NCBI GenBank assembly: GCA_016647705.1
Contig: CM028335.1
Coordinates: 23,228,905 to 23,292,904, forward strand
Reading direction: 5' to 3'
Length of the DNA stretch: 64,000 nt
Origin: Eucommia ulmoides
Lineage: Eukaryota; Streptophyta; Magnoliopsida; Garryales; Eucommiaceae
Positions 38,502 to 49,649 of this stretch are shown here, one piece after another; the stretch's first letter is position 1; each line of letters begins with the position of its first letter. The notes under the pieces were generated by a model, which saw only the letters and a program-made list of their open reading frames with translations, searched no databases and was not told where the DNA came from. Both the position numbers and the translations under genes were made by a program.

Positions 38502-39498
38502 GGTTGCGTTTGGGTAAGGTATTTGATAAATACAAGTGATTTATAAAATGAAGGGATTTCAAAATCCTGGATTTTAAAATCCTTTTATTTTACAAATCTC
38601 TTATTTGGATAACTATTTTAGCTGAAGTACTTAATCGTGTAATTTTATAATTTCTTTGTTTGGATAAATAAAGTATTTGGACACAGAATTATCAAAATAC
38701 AGTATCAAAATAACAAAGAACCAGTTCATTGCTCATTTCATTGGCAACTTGACGAAAATAACATTCAAATCAAGTCAAAATGGATTGGATAATCAAAATT
38801 CAGGTATAGGCAAAATTGAAAGAAAAATAAAAATCAACAACCAATTCAACTCCCAACCTTTGAGGTGATTTCGTAGTTCAATCATCACTTTTTTTTACCC
38901 CATCTTTCACGAAAATCAACCGTAGCAAACAATCGTCGATCGAGGGTTCCAATGAAGAAGCAGAAAGATGACGAACCTAATCGTCGATTGCGAACACTAA
39001 TCGCGAGAAGGAGGAGTTCTTGTCGGCAAAAGAGGAGCTCTCGTCGGCGAACCTAATCGTCGATTGCGAACCCTATAGTGAACCCAGGAACGATTGCGTC
39101 GGCGGTCGTTGAGAGAACGGGGGTCTGCGGCGACGGTCATCTATAGAAGGAAGGTCATCGACGGCAGTTGTTGCGAGAGTGAGGGTCGGCGGCGGTGGAG
39201 AAGGGGTTGTCTTCGTCGCTAGAAGGATCAGTGGAGAAGAACAGATGAAATTTGCGAGTTGCTCAGTCGCAAGAGTTCTCAGTCACAAAAGAGGGATGAA
39301 TTTTGTGAAATCCTCATTTGAATGGATTTGTCAAATGCAAGTTCTCTCAAAAGGATTTCCAAATCCATCATTTGAAGCTTCAAGAGATTTGTGAAATCAA
39401 TCCCCTCAACATCTAAACAAAGGATTTATTAAAAATGGATTTTGAAATCCTTCCCCCAAATGAAATCCCTCTTGGAAATTCCTTATCCAAACACAACC
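38502..39498. mobile_element. PIF/Harbinger-like MITE (997 bp) with internal GC-rich segment
   Basis: Terminal inverted repeats GGTTGCGTTTGGGTAAGG and CCTTATCCAAACACAACC (two mismatches) are flanked by TTA on both sides (38499-38501 and 39499-39501). A 3 bp TTA duplication is characteristic of PIF/Harbinger. It interrupts the copia solo LTR. The interior (38930-39260) is GC-richer than the ends and holds the phrase GAACCTAATCGTCGATTGCG twice. A gene-fragment capture is possible. No transposase. Confidence 0.75.
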
Positions 39499-39899
39499 TT
39501 AGTGGTTTTGTGGGTGTGACTCTCCGTGAGGCTCGGAAGACTGGATTAGCCAAGACCAACAGTTTGGTGAACCAGTATATATCTTTGTGTGTTATATTGT
39601 TACTTTATTTATTTATTGTTGTTTGGGTGTGCTCCTAGTTTATATAACACTTATCCACTGGTGTGAAGAAATAATAATTAATTTAGGATTAAATTAATTA
39701 TTTGATTTTTTCAAGTATTGAAAGAAAAAAATTTGTTTTAATTTTTATAACTACCCAATTAACCCCCCCTCTTGAGTAGATCACCGGGCCAACAACTACT
39801 ACTGAAACTAAAAACGAAGCCTACAATTTAGCTCAATTGTGATTGTTGTTCAATGATTTTTTACACAACAATTGTAATGACCTGGTCTCCCCGGGCTGC

Positions 39900-40013
39900 T
39901 ACTTGCATGCTGAATCAACCTATCAACCCCCTATCTTACGGTCCACTACTGATGAGACAACTTGACAAGTCTACAAAACCTATAACTTAAGCTTTAATAT
40001 CAAAAACATATTG
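39900..40013 (-). repeat. Gypsy leader fragment
   Basis: Matches the PBS-proximal leader of the gypsy element at about 32690-32815 (shared CAAGTCTACA, ACTTATAAC-like and degenerate PBS CTTTAATATCAAAA). It is joined here to a gag fragment in an order not expected from an intact element, so a rearrangement or deletion occurred. Confidence 0.5.
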
Positions 40014-40023
40014 GGCCCGCGAT

Positions 40024-40664
40024 AGGATAGTCTCTAACGAAGTAATCCGGTGATCCACATCTATAGCATATGGCAGTCCTAATTTGGATAGATGTTTGAC
40101 CCCTACCCTGCCCTTGCTGACATGATCTTTGTCCAAGTATATTTTGTCGTCTCTCAGAATATGATTGTCATTTGCCTAGGCTCCTAGCCGATTGGTTGAC
40201 TATCGGAGCCCGAGAAAATTGCGGTCGAGGGCTAGATCCCTGAGATGTGCCACCTGGGTATCTACTAGATGACTCAAATCTACTCTCCTTGTATCGTTCA
40301 TGATTCTGGGCACTTTCAGCACATCTTTCTCTATTAATTTCATCATGTTCACAAGTTCAGCATAACTTTTGATTTGTCGGCCAGTCAACCTTGAACGTAT
40401 TTGCAAATCTAATCCTTTTTTGAATCTTCTACATCTCGTTTTCTCGGTCTTTACCAAATCAGGAGAAAATCAGGACAAGGCATCAAATTTAATTTCATAT
40501 TGTAGAACTGATATCATCCCCTGTTTCAGTAGTATAAATTCTTTCTCTATCTCAAATTGATAGGATTCAGGGAAATAGTTTTCATCAAATACTGCCACAA
40601 ATTGATCCCTAGTGATCTCCTGGTCTAGAATTGAAATTAACCTCTTCATTTCAGAATAAAACAT
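40024..40664 (-). pseudogene. Ty3/gypsy gag fragment with zinc knuckle
   Basis: Minus-strand segments 40664-40470 (WDEFV-like: ITRDQFVAVFDENYFP, then EFILLKQGMISVLQYEIKF) and 40457-40200 (FKKGLDLQIRSRL) match the retrotransposon gag domain pattern. A stop separates them and a frame change lies near 40200. The zinc knuckle, about 40068-40027, reads CYRCGSPDYFVRDY. Both the His and the last Cys of CCHC are Tyr, each a single C-to-T or G-to-A change. No protease follows. Confidence 0.75.
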
Positions 40665-40669
40665 CTACA

Positions 40670-43640
40670 TTTAATAAATCTACTAATCAAAATGCTAATA
40701 ATATCATTCAAATAGTATTGGTGCAATAGAAGCGTGATGATGGATTGGTTTGTCCTTTACCTTTACTTCTTCGTAAAAATAAAAGGGAGAAATTGAGTGC
40801 TGACCCTGGGAGATTGGGTTATTATAACAATGATATATAACATTATGATCTTGAAAATGAGATATTAATCTCTTTTTTTTTTTTTTTTTTGAATTCTAGA
40901 TTAAGATGCATGAGAATATTATATATAACATTAACTATGATGTTAATATTATATACATTATAATTTGTGTGCCCGTGAGTGGTGAATATAACATTCAATA
41001 TAATAAAAATAACATGAATTAATGTTGACAATAACACAAATTATATGAACGTGTTGAGTACATCATGACTTACTGATAAAGGTGGTTTGTATGTTGAATG
41101 TAACTCTCAACAGTGTTTTGATAATGTATAAGACCGTGTTAATTGTAACACGAATGTGAAAACTGAAATTTCTTGAAGTACGATGTTGAATGTATTATGA
41201 ATATAAAAACTAAAAACTTTTGGAAGTACCATGTTAATGTAACACGAATCTGAAACTAATGAAAAAATAGTGAATGTGATATCATTTTGAAAATATTATT
41301 TAGACAAATTCGAATATATAATTATTTTGAGAAAAAAATGTGTACAATAATAGTTATTTTAATTTTAATAAAAGGATTTTGTGTGAAATTTAAATATGAA
41401 AAATTTCAATCCCACAAATCACCTAGGGGTAAATTAGTCATCCTAATTTTTTGCATTTTTTGAAATTGGGATTAAATGGTTCGAAATATCTGGAGAACAA
41501 GATAGTTTGATTCAAACTTAAACACTTGTAAACAATTGGTAATTACATTATTAATTTAGGTCCACTCTCGGTAATTTCCCCCTTTCTCTATGTGTGTCTT
41601 TTTTATACCTCCAATTTGTGCAAATTAATAACTTAATGTCTAACTCTTCCATTAACAGATTCTAAAAAAACTAATTTGTTGCTGTGATTCCTTTCCTCTT
41701 AGCACCATTATATTTTGATCATATAGACTTCATTACTTCAATTCCTTATACTCTTTCAGTGAAAACCTTTAATTACCAAATGTATTATTTTCACAATACT
41801 TTCTTCTTTATTTCAATAAATTAAGAAAGTTAGGATGTCCTGAATGTATTTATTTTTTCAAAAAGATAACATCATAAAGCTCTAATTTTTATGATACATA
41901 TTCTGTAATTTATTGTTTTGTGATACATATATATTTTGTTCAGGTTTGCCTTTTGAATTCAAAGTTGTTGCATTTGATCCAATGCACAAGGTGACTATTT
42001 TTTTTGGTTTTGTTCTATATTTTTGTATTTATATCTTTAATATATCATCAACAAAGTAGTTCTTGAAATTCGTTCAAGGAAAGATATATTTGATGATTCT
42101 GATTTAATATAGGTTGTTGTTGATGCAAAGACAGAATATGATATGATCCAAAACCATAGTGAAACAAAAATGTTTTAAATTACGAAGGGTTAATTTTTGC
42201 CAATTCAATATGTTTACTCATTAACTCAATCTTAAAATCTCCTCATGTAACTATAATCTAAACACAATATTTGATAGAACCATTCAAAATATAACTTATT
42301 TAGACTAAATTCACAAAATAAAAAATTATCACAAAAACACTTAAGAAAAGTTCAACACGTCTTTTGATTTATTTAGTAGCATTAAATTTAAATAGATCAA
42401 TTGAGACTAACATATTTAAGCCAAGAACATAACAAACAGCTAAAATAAAATATATTAATTAGGTCAAAATATACAAATGACTAAACTAAATGGTTCGTTA
42501 AGAAAAAATTGTAGTAATACATGGATAAAAAAGGAAAAACACACTATTTTTCAATAAAATAAACATTTCAAATTAAAAAACAAATCAACATTTAAAAAGT
42601 ACTAACGCGGGTCAAAAACTAGTAATATTTAAATTTCGTCTCTCTCAGCTTCTATTAGAATCGGTTAAAGTATAAATTAAAATCTCATACCGGCTATGAT
42701 CATTATCTATCACTCTTAAATAGAGTTCTCTTACCGGAAGTAACCCTACGTCAATCGTCATTTAACTCACAGTCAATCAGGTAACAATAGTTCCCAGGGG
42801 CAATCTATAGAATTTGTTGGAGTTGAGTTAACTACACAAGTTTTTAGTCATGATCAATTATATGTTGATTTATCAAGATGTACATCATTTTAATCAATCA
42901 AGTGTACTTCTCTCTAAGTACGAGTCTCTATCTAGGACATTATTTATTCAGAAGTTCTGTTGTGAAGATCTCAATTGAAATATTAATACAATAATTCAAT
43001 TCGTAATTTATTTAGTTGTTTGATTATAAAAAACTTTATCATTAATATTTCATTACTTAAGTTATAGGAATTGGTCAAAAAAGTTCTACATTAATGGGGA
43101 TATTATTATGAAGTAATTGAATTATTGATATTATTTGAAAAGAATATTTGAGAATTTGAAAAAATTATATAAACAAATGGAATTATGTCCAAAAAAATAA
43201 AAATAAAAATCAACCAGCTGAATTCTTAAAGTATTATTGTTGGTTTTATTAAAAAAAAAAAAAATTAAGAAATTAGGAATATCGTATAGATAAAGGGAAT
43301 TTTGTATTTTCTTTAAATTTTTTGGAATTTCATAGTGAAAGTGTATTGTTCATTTGAAAATATGTATTATAAATAAATTGTTGATTATTGATTTTTATGT
43401 TTTTTTTTTTTTGTGGTTGACTTGTACTCTCTAATGATTTTTTTTTTTTTGGATCTTTTTGAAAACATGTGTTAAAACTATGCTAATTATTGATTTTCAG
43501 ATTTGTTAGTTTGAGTGATTGATTTCTATTTTCTAATAAAAATTTTGTTGTTGAATTCGTTGATTTTTTCATTTTAATGTCTAATTTTTTTTTTTTCATC
43601 TATACTTTCACGCACAAGCTCTACGTGTTTATCATTACTA
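40670..43640. other. AT-rich intergenic DNA with exon-like scraps
   Basis: No supported gene. A 60-65 bp unit (GAATATAAAAACTAAAAAC / GTAACACGAAT type) repeats about twice at 41140-41265. At 41943-41989 a short open stretch (LPFEFKVVAFDPMHK) is bounded by AG and GT, and another at 42114-42177 follows an AG. These could be gene remnants but are too short to name. Confidence 0.4.
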
Positions 43641-43645
43641 ATTAT

Positions 43646-43654
43646 TATAAAATA
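43646..43654 (+). promoter_or_regulatory. Candidate TATA box of GH18 gene A
   Basis: TATAAAATA lies 151 bp upstream of the preferred ATG (43797). A short upstream ORF (ATG at 43681, stop at 43699-43701) lies between. Confidence 0.45.
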
Positions 43655-43796
43655 AATCCAAACATAAAAATTTGCAATTATGACGACAAAATCAAGATAA
43701 GAGTATCGTCAAAATCATAGTTTCCTTGATCACATTTTGACGTTATATGTAGATTTCTTTGATTATGTGAGCGGCGAAGGATCAAATCATCCAATC

Positions 43797-45804
43797 ATGG
43801 AGGCCCAAACGTTTTCTTCTCTCTTTTACGCCGTCGTTCTCATTTCCGGCGCCATAACTTCTCTCTCCTCCGCCTCTACGGCCGTCTCTGCTCCACCTCC
43901 AGACCCTCTGGAGCCAGCTACTGCAGCTCCGTCACCGTGGACTTCCCCATCGCCACCATCTCCACCAGCAAAACCTCCCTGTCAGGCAGCGGCGCCATCT
44001 CCGTTTTCGGTACGACGGCGATCTCGCGGCATCAAAGGTGGGTATTGGCCTTCGTCGCTTGCCCAAACGGTGCCGCCGTCTTCTATTCCGACTTCGTATT
44101 TCACCCACGTTTTCTACGCCTTTGTTCAACCCGATCCGACTAGCTACCAGCTATCCATAACACGACCCGACGAGCAATGGATGCCGAATTTCACGGCCAC
44201 ACTCCACGCCGCGGATCCTCCGGCCAGGGCCTTCCTCTCCATCGGAGGCGGCGGCTCCAACTCCGAAACTTTCTCAAACATGGTCAGCAACCGAGACAAC
44301 CGCGCCGCCTTCATTAATTCCGCCGTCGTCGCCGCCCGGAACTACGGATTCGACGGTCTAGACCTCGACTGGGAATTCCCCAACAGCCCGCAAGACATGA
44401 TAAACCTTGCGACACTCTTCTCTGAGTGGCGCACCGCCATCAATTCCGAATCCATCGCCTCCGGCGAACCCCGAATCCTCCTCTCCGCCGCCGTCTATTT
44501 CGCCTCGAGTTTTTTCTTGTCGGGGCTTCCCCGGCACTACAGCAGCGAATCGATCAGAAAACACGTCGACTTCGTGAGTCCGATGTGCTTCGACTATCAC
44601 GGCGCGTGGGACACCTCCGTCACCGGAGAGCACGCTCTCCTCTTCGACAAGTCGAGCAATATCAGCACAAGCTACGGAATCTCAACGTGGAAAGGGAGCG
44701 GCATGCCGGGGAAGAAGCTGGTTATGGGAATGCCGGAGTACGGAAGGACGTGGAAACTGAAGGATCCGAATATCAACGGCATAGGAGCTCCGGCTGTCGC
44801 GACTGGACCGGGAACCGAAGGGGTGATGGCGTATACGGACATAGTGGATTTTAATTGGGGTAGAACTGCGACTGTGGTGTACAGTAGTGAAACGGTGTCT
44901 ACCTTTTCGTATTCGGGTACGGATTGGATCGGGTATGATGACCCGATATCGATCCGAAACAAGGTTATTTATGCGAAGGCTCAGGGACTTGGCGGGTATT
45001 TCTTTTGGGCAATTGGAAACGACAGGAATTGGACCCTGGCCAGGACAGGTATGCATCCCTTTTTTTTATTTTTATTGTTTTCAATTTTTAAAAGCATAAC
45101 ATTCTGTCCGTACCCCTCTATTTTTTAAAATAAATGGAGAAATATATTGTCACAATAAATTCTTTTAAAATAAATAAAGAAATATATTCTCACAATAAAT
45201 TCTAATTATGAACTCAACTACCTTGTTATGAATATACAACCATATGAGTGATTTACCCAAGAGATGTTAATTCAATTGGTAAAAAGAGGTACATTTTTCC
45301 TTATCAACTAGAGTTCAACTCTTTTTAGAGATTACTTCAAAAATTAAATCTTGAATGGACCAGACCGATACAGGTAAATGTAACCTTAAGATTATCTGGA
45401 GAAATGATTAATCGAGTTACGTGTAAGTTGACTCGAACACACCTACTGTATAATCTAAAAAAATGATGAGTTATTTTTAAAAGGTATATGGCTTTTAAGT
45501 TAATATTTTTGTTTGTAGTTTTTTATTTGCTATTTATGTTTTTAATATTTGGATACATATATATGTGTGTGTTTATTTCTAAACTTCCAAGATAATTTTT
45601 TGGGCATACTTTAATTTATTTTTTAAAAAAAAAATAAAAAATGCAAAACATGACAAAAATTTATTATTAGTTATCGTATTATGTCTTGTTATATGATAGC
45701 TTCGACTAAAAAAAAAATGCAAAACATGACAAAAATTTATTATTAGTAATCTTATTATGTCTTGTTATATGACAGCTTCGATGGCATGGGACGGCAAGAA
45801 GTGA
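43797..45804 (+). CDS. GH18 class V chitinase-like protein (gene A), two exons
   Basis: Secreted GH18 hydrolase-type protein expected to act on chitin or related GlcNAc polymers. Exon 1 is 43797-45048 and exon 2 is 45776-45804, joined in phase 1 over a GT-AG intron of 727 bp, giving about 426 residues ending ASMAWDGKK. I prefer the ATG at 43797, since it is followed by a hydrophobic signal peptide (FSSLFYAVVLISGAI); an in-frame ATG at 43737 would bury it. Residues about 33-75 are a Pro/Ser-rich spacer not usual in the family. The catalytic domain starts at IKGGYWPS. It has FTHVFYAF, SIGGGG, the intact signature DGLDLDWE (acid/base Glu codon 44373-44375), MCFDYHGAWD, YGRTW and GYFFWAI. Codons are GC3-rich compared with the surroundings. 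Convergent with gene B. The intron contains a duplicated acceptor. Confidence 0.9.
45641..45785 (+). repeat. 76 bp tandem duplication spanning the 3' splice site of gene A
   Basis: Copy 1 (45641-45716) and copy 2 (45717 to about 45785) share ATGCAAAACATGACAAAAAT and the following AT-rich run up to TATATGA(T/C)AGCTTCGA, with only a few differences. Each contains an AG acceptor, at 45698-45699 and 45774-45775, exactly 76 bp apart. Confidence 0.95.
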
Positions 45805-45993
45805 TATACTCAATGTTGAGGTCGCCGTCTGTTCACTAATTACTTGACTAATACTTAAATAATGTTGGATCAATCTTAACATATACAAGATTATTTATTT
45901 ATTTTTGTCCTTTTATTATTTGAAGGTATATGTAATAACATATACGTACAAGTCATTCATATATGACCATGTACATGATAACAACTGCTGAAG

Positions 45994-46024
<31 letters not shown>

Positions 46025-46454
46025 AAGAAAAAAAGCAATTGCTTCTATATTAAAATAAAAATATAAAAACAAAATAAATTTATTTTTGTTCTGACATTTT
46101 AAGAATAACATTTGGATGCATATCAAAATAGTTTCTAGATTAAGAACAAAAATATGAGAACAAACACCGCCCAACTTTCCAGCTAAATTAACTGAATCAG
46201 AGGAAGTTCTTCTCTTTCATAATTTTAAATGTTTTTCAAGAAAAAAGGAAAATAATAATCCGAAAAAATTTCTTACAAACATCTATGATCCAAACACTAG
46301 AAAAAGAACATTCTTTTTTGTTTTCTTCTGCATGTATTATCGGTTTCATGCATGGGAACCATAACCGACGTGCAGCTGACTTCCTAAGTACGTACCCACG
46401 CCTTGGAAGCTGCAAAGAATAGCGAGAGGATAGATTAGGAAAATGATACATTTA
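45805..46454. other. Gene A downstream region
   Basis: AT-rich 3' flank with a (TA)n tract at about 45996-46020. No gene seen. Confidence 0.5.
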
Positions 46455-47305
46455 GAGCATCTACAATAAGTATTGTTATAAGATATGTCAAAAAATTTAG
46501 TCATATTTTTTAATTAAAATTAAACTCCAACAAATGTATTATTTAGTGCACCAAAATGGCATACTCCTCTCGTCTAAGTCATATTTACCACACTTACAAG
46601 CCTAATAAAAAAATTAGAGAGAAGACTGTTGGAAGTAGTTGTTGCTCCAACCGTCATCAAACTAAAAATAAAACACAAATTAAAAAAAAATAAAAAATTG
46701 TTCATTTTATTTTATTTGGATTGAATTTGTTTGTTACTTGTGTTTTATTTGTGTTAATTATAATTTATTAATTGAGTTAAGTTGCAATTTAATTTGAGTT
46801 AATTTAAATTCTAATTCACCTGATTTATTTAGTTTAATTTGATACATGTGGATTTAGATCTAGTCATTAATTTGATACATGCAGATGCAGATACATAATA
46901 TTAGTTCAAATTCAAATTTAAAAAAATAATTTCACATTAAAATTTTTAAAATTTAAAAAATAAATAAATTGGAATTTAGCAGTTACTTAAAAGATTTATT
47001 CAATTTCATTTTTATTTTTAATTTTAATTTTAATACAAAATAATTTTAAAAAATAGCACATTATTTTTAGTAAAATTTTTTTAGAGGTCCCAAAATTTCA
47101 AAAATCACTTTCTAGGTCCCATCTCAAATATAAAAAAATTATTATTACAGGACACCCATAAAGTGGTGTTTTTATAGGATGGAACTTTTGGAGGAATTTC
47201 CCTTATTTTTATTACAACTGTTGAAGTGCTCATTTTAGATTACATGTGCCATATCTCACAAATAACACACTAAATTTGACACATATATTGGAGATATTCT
47301 TATAT
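46455..47305. mobile_element. Possible MITE between the two GH18 genes
   Basis: The left edge (GAGCATCTACAATAAG followed by ATATGTCAAAAAATTTAG) and the right edge (AATTTGACACATATATTGGA followed by GATATTC) are approximate inverted complements, as in short non-autonomous DNA transposons that begin GAGCATCTCCAA. TSDs not resolved. Confidence 0.35.
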
Positions 47306-47614
47306 TATCTTATTTTTGTGTATAATAAAATTTGCGTTGATTTTAAAAATAAAACTAAATATTTTTTTTTTTTTGTGCAATAGAACCTGAATACCTCATT
47401 GTTTAGTGTCCTCCATACAAATCCCAGAGCAGTAATGGAACATGCATGCCCGTGAATGGAGTATATATATGACGGTTAAAATAATTAAGTTGATTCTTCT
47501 ATTGTTAAGCAATAAATTTAATTTTAACTTTTAAACTAAAAGGGCTAACGTTGACTCCATAAATGCATGAAAAATAATTAAATAAATAATTAAAAAAAAA
47601 AAAAAAGTCATTAC

Positions 47615-49573
47615 CGGCTCTTGAGATCTGCCAGCGATAATCTCCATTGACCGCCCAAAAGAAATACCCGCGGAGCCCAAGCCCCTGAGCGTACGCTACC
47701 TTCGCCGCCGTCGATCTCTCGTCATCGTACCCAATCCACGTCATCCCCGCCACCGAATACACCGACACTGTCTGCTCGTCGTAAACCACCGTCGCGTTGT
47801 TCTTCGCGTTAAATTCCTGCAACTCCGCGTACCTCAAAACCCCCTGGTCGCCGGGGCCGAGCCCGACTGCCGGCGCTCCGATGCCGGAAGACATTCGATC
47901 CCTGAGCGTCCAAGTCTTCCCGTAGAGCGGCAATCCCATGACCAGCTTGTTCCGAGGGGCGCCGGCATTGATCCATGATGTCAGGCCATAGCTAGTGCTG
48001 ATGTTGGTATTCGGGTCGTAGAGGGCGGCGTGGGCCCCGGTAATGTTGGGCTCCCACGATCCGTGGTAGTCGTAGTTCATGACGTTGATGAGGTCCAGGG
48101 TTCGGCCCATCAAAGCCGCCGGGAAAGCACGGTAGACGTTGGCGAGGAAGAAGTCGGAGGCGAAGTAGACGGCGGCGGTGAGTAAGAGAGGAGGCCTGTC
48201 GTGGCAAGAATTTCATGATTAGGAGCCTGACTTTTTCCCGGATAATGTTATAAACACCCTCTAGAAACTTCAACAATTGCATGATAGCCCCTCAAATTTA
48301 TATTTATAAATGATAAATACCACATAAGACTCCTTATTTTCAACCAAATATTCTCAATTGAAATCCCAAAGGTAACCTCATGCTATGGAAGAAGAAATAC
48401 TTAATCTTGAAATTAGTATAATCCATTCAAGATTTTTCGTACTTTATATCATACTATTATTTTAGTTTTTAAAATTAATTTTACCCCCAAAATTAATTTT
48501 TAATGCTCAAATTTTGTTATTAAAAGTCAAAAACAAAATAATTTTTGATGAATCTCGAGAAAAGAAAGAAAAAAAAATAATAGTCAAACACCAATTCCAC
48601 ACCACAGAATGGAGGAATGGAGTAAGAACATTAGAAGGTAATTTTTGTAGGGTGATTTTAGACTTCTTTCAACCTCAAAAAATAGTTCATGAGTGGGGTT
48701 TTCCTAACACTTATAACTTAACCATTGACTTTTTCTGCATTGAATGTGGGATAAATCTAACAATCTCTCCTCACACATCGGGCCTTTGGTAAGTAAATCC
48801 TTAACCAATTTCTCCTTCTATGATTATTGGATCAGAGTTATTGTAATATGAACTTTGATACTAATAGATGGTGGTTTTGGATCTCTCTAAATAATAAAAA
48901 CTATCTCATGAGGTAAGATTTTTCTTTACCATTTATAATCTGACTACTAACCCCTTCCACATCTAGGATAAATCTAACACTTTTTGTAACACTTTTTGTC
49001 GTCTGAAAAATAAAATTGGGTGTTGGTCAAGTTTTAAAAAGTGAAGGGGGTTAAACGAAACCTGCGTGTGGCCCTGGCCTCCTTTTGAACTTCGGCTCTC
49101 CATTCACGCAGCAAAATTCCAAAATCTTCCATCTCTTTCGGATCTTTCGGCGATTCCCAATCCAAATCCACCCCGTGAAACCCGTATTTCCTCGCCGCTC
49201 CGATGCTTGACAGGATAAACCTCTTCCGGGACTCCGATTCGGATGCCATCTGTGCGAAAATCGCCGGATCTTCGCCGGCGCCTCCGACAGAAAAGAGCGT
49301 TTTGACCGGTGGATTCTTGGAGCGGAGGGTGGAGGTGAAATTCCGAAGTGATTGGGCGGTGGAAGCGGAGACGTCGAATTCGAAGGTGGTGGTATTGGGG
49401 TTGAGGAATGCGTAGTAGATGTGAGTGAAGAGGTCGGTCCGGATCGCCGATGGTGGCAAATGGGATTCGGACCATGACGGCCAGTAAGTGCCTTTGATTG
49501 GTTGGGAGGCCATGGCGGAGGAAATGGAAAGGATGAGGAAGAGAGAGGAGAGAGAAATTCTTAGAATTGCCAT
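47615..49573 (-). CDS. GH18 class V chitinase-like protein (gene B), last exon uncertain
   Basis: Minus strand. Exon 1 is 49573-49062 and exon 2 is 48195-47615, joined in phase 2 over an 866 bp GT-AG intron. This gives 364 codons plus one base before a donor (GTAATG) at 47614. Residues 1-22 are a signal peptide ending SSAMA. Then come IKGTYWPS, FTHIYYAF, SVGGAG, the signature as HGVDLDWE (residues 133-140, catalytic Glu140 kept, first Asp changed to His), MNYDYHGSWE, YGKTW, WIGYDDE and GYFFWAV. The phase-1 donor falls at the same place as in gene A, but an intact terminal micro-exon was not found. A probable relic lies near 47400-47436 without a clean acceptor. Gene B is likely secreted. Its catalytic competence and 3' end are uncertain, so it may be a recent pseudogene. 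Confidence 0.8.
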
Positions 49574-49634
49574 TTCTTTTTTATTGAGTTAGTTGGCCTA
49601 ATGCTTTCACAAGTATGGTCCATTTTGCTCTCTC

Positions 49635-49642
49635 TATATATA
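49635..49642 (-). promoter_or_regulatory. Candidate TATA box of GH18 gene B
   Basis: TATATATA lies 62-69 bp upstream of the ATG, within a CT/GA-rich core promoter. Confidence 0.6.
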
Positions 49643-49649
49643 GGGAGAG

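Larger units (their letters stand above)
23198..39794 (+). mobile_element. Copia-family solo LTR, expanded by nested insertions
   Basis: Starts TGTTAATCCCAAG, ends GGGCCAACA, and is flanked by exact TSDs ACTAC (23193-23197, 39795-39799). LTR sequence is present at 23198-23790, 36876-38501 and 39502-39794, about 2.5 kb in total, related to the LTRs at 6430, 7468 and 51306. The remainder is the CAACC-flanked composite insertion and a TTA-flanked MITE. No PBS or internal domain follows, hence a solo LTR. Confidence 0.85.

Noticed and set aside
43737-43796. Upstream in-frame ATG as start of GH18 gene A
   Set aside because: It would place 20 polar residues before the signal peptide; the ATG at 43797 gives a normal secretory N-terminus.
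44358-45056. Minus-strand ORFs under GH18 gene A
   Set aside because: Shadows of the GC-rich coding sequence, no domain of their own.
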